DNA of 23,899 bases, from NCBI GenBank assembly GCA_020724025.1, contig DYHU01000017.1:1-23899 (forward strand). Reading direction: 5' to 3'. The notes below the pieces were generated by a model. The model did no database searches and was not told where the DNA came from. It was given only the letters and a program-made list of their open reading frames with translations. Position numbers and translations under genes: made by a program. Numbering within the stretch: the stretch's first letter is position 1; each line of letters begins with the position of its first letter. The stretch comes from Syntrophorhabdus sp. (GTDB lineage Bacteria > Desulfobacterota > BSN033 > UBA1163). This document shows, one piece after another, positions 16,200-22,031 of the stretch.

Positions 16200-16376
16200 C
16201 TCTCCAGGAGACCGCGAAGATCAAATACCCTTAAACCAACAAGATTACATGTTAAAAAAGGCTTTACCCGAAGCCCACTTCTCTGATATAGTAGACCAAC
16301 CCTTCAATAGTTGTAGTTCTGGCTATGCCGGACAAATAAGAAAGCGGAGACAGGATACAGAGCGAGGAGGAGTGAA

Positions 16377-16670
16377 ATGACGGCCCTTAAAGAGATCGAT
16401 GAATTGCTAAAGGCTTATAAGGAAGAACTTTATCAAAAATATTCGGTGGTTGAAATAGGGGTTTTTGGTTCTATTGTGAGAGGTGAGCAGAAGAAAAGGA
16501 GCGACATAGATATCCTTGTCGATTTTGAGAAAGTTCCAGACCTGCTCAAATTTATCAATCTGGAAAGATATCTTTCGAGGCTTTTGAAGAAGAAAGTTGA
16601 CCTTGTAAGTAAAAAAGCCATTCGGCCAGAATTAAAGGAAATGATCTTGAGTGAGGTGGTATACATCTGA
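16377..16670 (+). CDS. MNT-type nucleotidyltransferase (MntA antitoxin-like)
   Basis: MntA proteins are minimal nucleotidyltransferases that transfer AMP to a tyrosine of the HEPN toxin HepT and so inactivate it. The 97-aa protein has the full motif GSIVRG (residues 31-36) followed by SDIDILVDF with Asp43 and Asp45 as metal ligands, and the typical tail RPELKEMILSEVVYI. The ATG at 16377 has GGAGG six or seven bases upstream. The HepT gene that normally follows directly is not there: from the stop codon on, the sequence is a RAYT transposase remnant. This is therefore an orphan antitoxin-type gene, or it works with a partner elsewhere. Confidence 0.88.
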   Translation: MTALKEIDELLKAYKEELYQKYSVVEIGVFGSIVRGEQKKRSDIDILVDFEKVPDLLKFINLERYLSRLLKKKVDLVSKKAIRPELKEMILSEVVYI

Positions 16671-17285
16671 ACCCGTTGCGGAGCCGGGTGGTGCAGAACT
16701 TAGAGGAGCTGGACAGGTATCGCTGGAGTGGTCATGGTGTTTTAATTGGGAGGGTGCGGCACGATTGGCAGGAAAAAGAGTACGTGTTGAATCAGTTTGG
16801 AAAAGGAGAGAAGCAGTCAGTGAGGCCTACCGGAAATTCATAGAGGAGGGGAAGGGATTAGGAAGACGTTCGGATTTGGTGGGGGCGGATTGGTTCGGAG
16901 CCTTGGGGGGTGGTCGAAGGTGTTATCCCTCCGGAACCGAGGTGAAGAAGTAGAACATGACAGTCGGATCTTGGGGGGTGGGGATTTTGTCCAGGCAGTA
17001 ATGCGGGATGCGGAAGAGGCAATTGCACGGCAGTTACGGAATAGGGGAACAAAGACGATTGAAAAGATGATACGGCGAATGTGCAGGGGGTCGGGGGTAA
17101 GCGAGAAGGAGCTTAGATCCGGAAGTCAGAGGAGAAGGGTATCAAAGGTGAGGACAGAGATAGCTTGTTATTTGAGCTGAGAGATGGGAACCTCGATGGC
17201 TGAGATAGCAAGGAGATTGGGAGTGGGGACTTCAGCCATTGCAATGGCGATAAGGAGAAGAAACTCCGAAAACCAAAAGTTGTGA
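16667..17285 (+). pseudogene. RAYT (REP-associated tyrosine transposase) 3' fragment, broken
   Basis: Read across frames, the segment gives a RAYT C-terminal half. One frame has LNPLRSRVVQNLEELDRYRW, then HGVLIGRV and WQEKEYVLNQFG. A shifted frame has EAYRKFIEEGKGLGRRSDL, a further shift gives LVRSLGGWSKVLSLRNRG with SRILGGGDFVQAVMRDAEEA, and the last piece is the helix-turn-helix MAEIARRLGVGTSAIAMAIRR ending at 17285. At least two frame changes (near 16800 and 16880) and an in-frame TGA at 17178-17180 break it. The catalytic HUH/tyrosine N-terminal half is missing; the fragment begins inside the mntA stop codon. GTGAACTACGTCCCC shortly downstream (17290-17304) looks like an associated end motif. 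It cannot transpose by itself. Confidence 0.82.
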
Positions 17286-17502
17286 TAATTGTGAACTACG
17301 TCCCCACCCTTTTTTTGCGATTTTACAGTAACCCTAATGGTCAAAAATTATCCATTTTAGCTTTTGGCAAGGAACAACCTTTTTAAAAAACGTTATAATT
17401 GCAAGCAGTTATAATAAGAGCAAAATGTTGGCATTAAAGTTGCTCTTTGACCACAGAATGCATTGGCGTTTCAATTGAAGTGATTATACGAGGGGGAATG
17501 AG

Positions 17503-17559
17503 ATGAAAAAAGTAACACTTTCTTGTTTGGTATTGATGGCGGTGCTTTCCTTTATAGAG
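17503..17559 (+). pseudogene. 5' end of a lipoprotein gene (signal peptide) cut by an IS630 element
   Basis: Nineteen codons beginning MKKVTLSCLVLMAVL make a clear signal peptide (two Lys, then a hydrophobic core). AGGGGGAATGAG precedes the ATG. The reading frame meets the IS end at about 17560. Across the element, at 18805-18813, the same frame resumes with GAG GGG TGC, that is Glu-Gly-Cys, so the joined protein would have its lipobox cysteine at residue 21. The 217 bases upstream (17286-17502) hold two TATAAT boxes (17394-17399, 17410-17415) but no convincing -35. Confidence 0.7.
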
Positions 17560-18803
17560 TATGACGTTTCATTAAAATCTTTACATAAAGATCCACTTAT
17601 GGTATATTGATTTCCAAAACGACAGGAGGGAACCAATATGCCACAGAAGAGCCAGAAAGCAAAGTTGATTTTAGACTCAGAGAAGAAAGAGCAATTACAG
17701 CGCATTGCCAATTCACGAAAGGCACCGCTCAGAGAGGTGCAACGGGCCAGTATTTTATTGCAATATTCAGAAGGCATGCCGATCATAGATATTGAAAAAA
17801 TGGTCCACGTCAGCAGACCGACGATTTACAAATGGATAGATAAAACCTTGGCTATGGGGATCGAAGAGGGACTGAAAGACAAGTATCATCGGCCCAAGGA
17901 GCCAGTGATTACGGAAGAAGCGAAGGCCTGGGTCATCAATCTTGCTTGCCAGAAACCGACAGAGTATGGCTATGCTGCGGAGATGTGGACGCGAAGCGCT
18001 TTGGCGGATCATGCAAGGAAATATGCTCCGGAAGCGGGGCATGATTGTTTGAAGAAAGCGGGGAAGGCGACCATTCAGAGAATCCTTGATGAGCATCCGC
18101 TGCGTCCTCATAAGATGGCCTATTATCAGGAGCGGCGCGATCCTGAATTTGAGCAGAAAATGGCGGAGGTCTTGTGCATATACAAGGAGATCAATCTTCA
18201 AAACGAAGCCGGGCAAGCGGGTGACACTCCATCTGTTATTACGGTATCGGTGGATGAGAAACCGGGGGTACAGGCCATCCAGAATATTGCACCGGATATC
18301 ATGCCTGAACCGGGGAAGCAATCCCGAATGATGAGGGACTATGAATACAAGCGTCTGGGGACCTTGTCGATTCTGGCGACTCTGGATTTGCATGATGGTC
18401 ATGTGATTGCCCAGGTTCATGACAGGCATCGCAGTAGTGAGTTTATCTCGTTGCTCAAAGAGATGGATGCTTACTATCCTGCCGAATCCAACATCCGTAT
18501 CATCTTGGATAACCATTCTGCCCATATCTCCAAGGAGACCATGAAGTACCTTGCCAGCAGACCGGGACGATTTCTTTATGTTCATACCCCGAAACACGGC
18601 TCATGGTTAAATCTTGTCGAAACGCTCTTCGGTAAAATGGCCAGAACCTTCTTGAAGCACATTCGTGTGAATTCCAAACAGGAACTTAAAGAAAGAATCC
18701 TGTTGGGAATCAGGGAAATCAATGATTCTCCCGTTGTGCATCGCTGGAAAAAATTCGATCTCGCTCATGCTTTCTAATGTAAATATATTGGTGAAACGGT
18801 ATA
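17560..18803 (+). mobile_element. IS630-family insertion sequence, apparently complete
   Basis: The element is about 1.24 kb with imperfect 27-bp terminal inverted repeats. The left arm is 17560-17586 (TATGACGTTTCATT...), the right arm 18777-18803, matching at 21 of 27 positions. Each end carries TA, the target dinucleotide of IS630/Tc1/mariner elements, so the strict element may be 17562-18801. AGAG also occurs on both outer sides (17556-17559 and 18804-18807). One transposase gene fills it, and its stop codon touches the right arm. It splits a lipoprotein gene at the lipobox. Confidence 0.82.
17638..18777 (+). CDS. IS630-family transposase
   Basis: A DDE transposase for cut-and-paste movement into TA sites. 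The 379-aa protein has an N-terminal helix-turn-helix (ILLQYSEGMPIIDIEKMVHVSRPTIYKWI, about residues 40-67). It is followed by a linker and the catalytic core with Asp206 (ITVSVDEKPGVQ), Asp291 (RIILDNHSAH) and Glu328 (PKHGSWLNLVETLFGKM). All three catalytic residues are present and the frame is unbroken in a single ORF, so it is probably active. GGAGGG precedes the ATG. It transcribes in the same direction as the lipoprotein gene it interrupts. Confidence 0.95.
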   Translation: MPQKSQKAKLILDSEKKEQLQRIANSRKAPLREVQRASILLQYSEGMPIIDIEKMVHVSRPTIYKWIDKTLAMGIEEGLKDKYHRPKEPVITEEAKAWVINLACQKPTEYGYAAEMWTRSALADHARKYAPEAGHDCLKKAGKATIQRILDEHPLRPHKMAYYQERRDPEFEQKMAEVLCIYKEINLQNEAGQAGDTPSVITVSVDEKPGVQAIQNIAPDIMPEPGKQSRMMRDYEYKRLGTLSILATLDLHDGHVIAQVHDRHRSSEFISLLKEMDAYYPAESNIRIILDNHSAHISKETMKYLASRPGRFLYVHTPKHGSWLNLVETLFGKMARTFLKHIRVNSKQELKERILLGIREINDSPVVHRWKKFDLAHAF

Positions 18804-19886
18804 AGAGGGGTGCACTCCAGTTAAAACTGAAACCATTCCGGCCACCGAAGCAAATCTCTCGCCCCCCCGGCGTGAAGTCGGGGCAGACAATCGCACGGCC
18901 GAACGGGTTAGTTCTTTAGATCCATTGCAGGCTCTTCAGGTCATTCGAAAGTGTAGTTCATGGCGATTCGCCCATGCTGTCGGCCCTGGGAGACGGCAGA
19001 TAATGGAGGAACAAAGGAGAGGTTTTTGTAGGGACTTGGAGCCTATTTATGAATTGTACATTAATCGTTTGACAAAAGAAGTTATTGAGCAAATTGATCT
19101 CGATTTGCTTAAATCAACTTATGGAAAATGGGAAGCAAATAAAGATTTACAAGTGGTTGTTGAATTAACAGATTATACTAACCCTCCGAGTGAATATTGG
19201 AAAATAACTAATCAATGGACAAGGTTTATAGAAAATTTTGGCTTATCCCTATTAAAATTGTTACAAGACGAACAATTAAAGTCAAGAGCCTTGCAAGGGT
19301 CCCGGGATGATATGATGAAATTAAGCCTAGCCTATTGGAAGAGCAGGTTTGTAGATATATATTCAAACAAAACATCGTGGAAATACAAAGGGATATCAGA
19401 TTTGCTTAAATATGAAATCGCTTCAATTGATAGGAAGATCGAAGAGGCCAAGGCTGAAGAAAGAAGGAAGCAAGAGTTGATTCTTGCTGAAGAGAGAAGG
19501 AAGCAGTACGAAGAGCAAAAGAGAATAGAAGCTGAAAGAGCTGAGAGAAAGAGAATAGAAAGAGAATAGAAAGAGAAAATAAACTTAAGAGTTACGGCGT
19601 CACGGCTAAGTTAACATCCTTTGAGTTGTGCAGTAATCCGTTTAAATATCAAGGCAAGAAAGTAGCTATTATACTGATGTTCAGAAGGATGATGGAGAAA
19701 ACAACAGGAGTATTTTCCTTTTCTGGGAGTGACTGTGAGATCTTAGTTTCTAATTTGCCTTTTGATCTATTTACAAGGGCTGGACAGGTGGCTGAATTGA
19801 TAGTAGAGGTCAAAGGTACGATAGAGGTTGTCAATCTTTTAGGGGCCAGGTTCAAGGTTCCACATGTTGAGTATATAGCTTTCTGA
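18804..19886 (+). pseudogene. Body of the interrupted lipoprotein gene, with a frameshift
   Basis: An open frame continues from the IS end (GAG GGG TGC ACT CCA at 18805) to a stop at 19567-19569. The protein has a polar stretch after the cysteine, a folded helical part (FCRDLEPIYELYINRLTKEV, YWKITNQWTRFIENFGL), then a very charged coiled coil (EERRKQELILAEERRKQYEEQKR). The following frame, to 19886, encodes SNPFKYQGKKVAIILMF, CEILVSNLPFDLF and VKGTIEVVNLLGARFKVPHV, which looks like a small OB-fold-like beta domain (inference). Removing one 11-base unit of a tandem duplication at 19551-19572 joins the two frames. With the signal peptide, the ancestral protein would be about 374 aa. Codon use is more AT-rich than the backbone. 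A shorter product from TTG 18925 or ATG 19003 may still be made. Confidence 0.65.
19551..19572 (+). repeat. 11-bp tandem duplication causing a frameshift
   Basis: GAGAATAGAAA occurs twice in direct succession (19551-19561 and 19562-19572), followed by a near copy GAGAAAATAAA. With two copies the frame stops at 19569; with one copy it continues to 19886. Confidence 0.8.
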
Positions 19887-19948
19887 AAGGAAGTGAGAGG
19901 TCAAGCCAGTATGAACTGAATAAATACAAATGAAAGAGTTGAGATGAA

Positions 19949-20398
19949 ATGGAAAAGAATGAAGGTGTTGCGACGGATCTTAGTCCACAGCTTAGCGAAA
20001 TATTATCCATAGAAAGCAAACTACACCCTTTTTCAGATCTTTCATCTTTTAAACATATAATCTCATGGTTGTATGGACGAATTAATGAGCATAATTTCAA
20101 ACTGTTGTACCGTTATGACCTCCGAAGTTGTACTTGTTCTTCAATCGACCATGACCGGAAAATTATCATGTGGCATATTGCAGCAACCTCTGGCGTAAAT
20201 CTTTTGTGGGACCTCATCCACGAGTTTGGGCACATGCTCGCCGGTAAGCCCACCGAAATTAACCAAGGGAAATATGAGTGGGAACGCAAAGCCTGGGATC
20301 ATGGTTGGGGGATAGTAATGGAGAATTTCTCCGAGCTTAATGAATATCGAGAGCATTTCGAACAAAGAAGAAATCAGCGTCTTTCTCCCAATATTTAG
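19949..20398 (+). CDS. Small HEXXH-motif (putative zinc metallopeptidase) protein
   Basis: I do not recognise a named family. The 149-aa protein has HEFGHMLAG at residues 91-99. It is preceded by a hydrophobic helix (SGVNLLWDLI) and followed by YEWERKAWDHGW, where Glu110 or Glu112 could be the third zinc ligand. This layout is like ImmA/IrrE-type (DUF955) and related gluzincin-like proteins. There is no signal peptide, so it is probably cytoplasmic. The Shine-Dalgarno is weak (GAGTTGAGATGAA). The gene is plus strand and lies after the broken lipoprotein and before two other small genes. Peptidase activity and any regulatory target are inferred only. Confidence 0.65.
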   Translation: MEKNEGVATDLSPQLSEILSIESKLHPFSDLSSFKHIISWLYGRINEHNFKLLYRYDLRSCTCSSIDHDRKIIMWHIAATSGVNLLWDLIHEFGHMLAGKPTEINQGKYEWERKAWDHGWGIVMENFSELNEYREHFEQRRNQRLSPNI

Positions 20399-20481
20399 AA
20401 AAACTTAATATAGTATAGAAGGTGGGGGGAAGTAGAAACAAGATCCCTCATACGGTTAACCAAGGTACTCAAGGGGATTTT

Positions 20482-20772
20482 ATGGAGATCAAAAATTATA
20501 AGATCAAAATCTATCGTCACTATGACGATGAAGTGAGAAAGGTAGCAGACTGTTCAATTAAACTTACCATTCCCCCAAAGATAGAGAAATGTACAGGTGA
20601 AAATTTTCCGGATAATGTTAGGGAGCATATTGAGGCAACACTGGAAAGCGAGCTGAAACTTCCACCTCCAAGCGGGGGAGTTGACGCAGTACTGAAGCAC
20701 TACAAACCTTTAACGCCTCAACGTCCGGTTGTGAGTCCGATAGTTGACGATTATTCGTGGACTATTGAGTAG
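20482..20772 (+). CDS. Hypothetical 96-aa protein
   Basis: No family is recognised. The ATG at 20482 is chosen because AAGGGG lies about six bases upstream; the frame is open further left to 20422 but those residues look unconstrained. The protein begins MEIKNYKIKIYRHYDDEVRK, a beta-like start, and has KLTIPPKIEKCTGENFPDNVREHIEATLESEL, then a Pro/Gly-rich stretch (KLPPPSGGVDAVL), and ends YSWTIE. There are no membrane segments or known catalytic motifs. It follows the HEXXH gene by about 80 bases and precedes a small coiled-coil gene, so the three may form a unit. Confidence 0.55.
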   Translation: MEIKNYKIKIYRHYDDEVRKVADCSIKLTIPPKIEKCTGENFPDNVREHIEATLESELKLPPPSGGVDAVLKHYKPLTPQRPVVSPIVDDYSWTIE

Positions 20773-20813
20773 GTTCCGTTGCGGAGCCACCAGAGGTAAA
20801 GGAGGATCGCTTC

Positions 20814-21059
20814 ATGAAAGAAATTGAAAACGAAATAAATGAACTCAAGGAACGACTAAAGAAAAAGGAAGATAAATTATTCCGTAGTGGACGCCTTAAC
20901 TCATATAAACAAGGCGAAATTAATAATAGGCTTAGAGACATTAAATGGCTCGAATCACGTTTTGAACATAGAGAAAGAAATCCTGCTCACAGGAATACTG
21001 TTCTTAAGAACTTTAAAGAAGAAGCAAACAAAATCAAGAATGATATAGAAAAGATTTAA
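20814..21059 (+). CDS. Hypothetical 81-aa coiled-coil protein
   Basis: A small, very charged and almost wholly helical protein. It starts with KEIENEINELKERLKKKEDKL, a regular heptad pattern suggesting a coiled coil, and ends with NTVLKNFKEEANKIKNDIEKI. The middle (RSGRLNSYKQGEINNRLRDIKWLESRF) is basic. AAAGGAGG is placed well before the ATG, giving it the best ribosome binding site in this accessory stretch. No family is recognised. The following 194 bases up to the DUF4124 gene hold nothing I can identify. Confidence 0.6.
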   Translation: MKEIENEINELKERLKKKEDKLFRSGRLNSYKQGEINNRLRDIKWLESRFEHRERNPAHRNTVLKNFKEEANKIKNDIEKI

Positions 21060-21253
21060 GAATTAACTTCAATTCCACCCCCCAATTTAAAGAATATGCC
21101 TGACTTTGCTGAAGCCTGACGGAGGAGGAATTTGTGCGGTGGCCTGCTGTACTATTGCCCCGTTCCATAACTGCGTCCTCCTCGACAAGGTCGCAACGAT
21201 TGACAGATCATTGTTGATTGTTGAGACCCTCTTCTTACTTACTCCGAACTGTT

Positions 21254-21817
21254 CTATTCCTTTGGTTTGAGCCAGGCGGGATCGGCACGGTCATCTTCTG
21301 CCTGCTTGGGCAAGACCTTCTCCACCATATTGACGGCCTCGTTTCTCTCTTTTTCCCGCTCCTTCAGCTTTTCTTCCAACTCTTTAATCTCAGCCTTCAA
21401 CTTCCGCTTGAGGCTATCGGGTTTGAACTTCGCCTCCTCCAGTTCCTTCTCCTTTGTCTTCAGGGCTGAGTAAGCAAGGTCATAGCTTTTCTGGGCATTG
21501 GAGAGTTTATCGTTCCATTCCTTCACCTTTGCCCTCCACCACTCCTCTCCCCTGCCCAGGAGGTCTTTCCGCTCAGGTGTGGATTCGGTCGGCTCAACAG
21601 CCTCGGTTGGTCTTGGTGGTCTGACAGGCGGAGGAGAGGGCTTCTCAGAAGGTATCCTCTTCTGGATCTGATCCCGGTATTTCTCAGGGACGAGGGTGAA
21701 ATCATCGGCGAAATGGATGGTGCCCTTCTCATCGACCCATCGATAGATCTCCTGGCCGTTGGCGATCCATGATGACGATACCAGCACAATCAATATAAGC
21801 AAGGCCATTCTTTTCAT
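21254..21817 (-). CDS. DUF4124-domain exported coiled-coil protein
   Basis: The 187-aa protein has a signal peptide (MKRMALLILIVLVSSSWIANG) and then the DUF4124 core (EIYRWVDEKGTIHFADDFTLVPEKY, about residues 22-50), a short beta domain common in periplasmic proteins of proteobacteria, of unknown function. A Pro-rich linker (PSPPPVRPPRPTEAV) follows, then a long charged coiled coil (residues about 95-165). ATG 21817 is preferred to ATG 21829 because GGGGAG, its likely ribosome binding site, overlaps the upstream codon. It lies downstream of polA on the same strand, separated by about 215 bases with repeat hairpins. It may bind peptidoglycan or other envelope parts, but that is a guess. Confidence 0.82.
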   Translation of the reverse strand: MKRMALLILIVLVSSSWIANGQEIYRWVDEKGTIHFADDFTLVPEKYRDQIQKRIPSEKPSPPPVRPPRPTEAVEPTESTPERKDLLGRGEEWWRAKVKEWNDKLSNAQKSYDLAYSALKTKEKELEEAKFKPDSLKRKLKAEIKELEEKLKEREKERNEAVNMVEKVLPKQAEDDRADPAWLKPKE

Positions 21818-21879
21818 TGTTCTCCCCAATGATAGTAAGGAGTTCGGAATTTTCCATATTTGATGGTTTAGAAAAAGTT

Positions 21880-21958
21880 GTCATTCCTGTGAAAACAGGA
21901 ATCTAGAAAATCCCAAACTATCTAAAAAAACTGGATTCCTGCTTCCGCAGGAATGACT
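21880..21958. repeat. Pair of ATTCCTG hairpins in inverted arrangement
   Basis: Two perfect or near-perfect hairpins, ATTCCTGTGAAAACAGGAAT (21883-21902) and ATTCCTGCTTCCGCAGGAAT (21935-21954), with the whole block bounded by GTCATTCC and GGAATGAC. This resembles widespread proteobacterial palindromic repeats of the 'TCATTCCTGC...GCAGGAATGA' type. Confidence 0.75.
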
Positions 21959-22031
21959 GAAAAAAGTCTTTTCAGATTTTCGTGAGGTCTTGTTTTACTC
22001 CGATATCTACATTCCGCATTCCGCAATCGGT

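Noticed and set aside
17767..18597. 276-codon open frame antisense to the transposase
   Set aside because: It is a shadow of the intact IS630 transposase and shows no recognisable domain.
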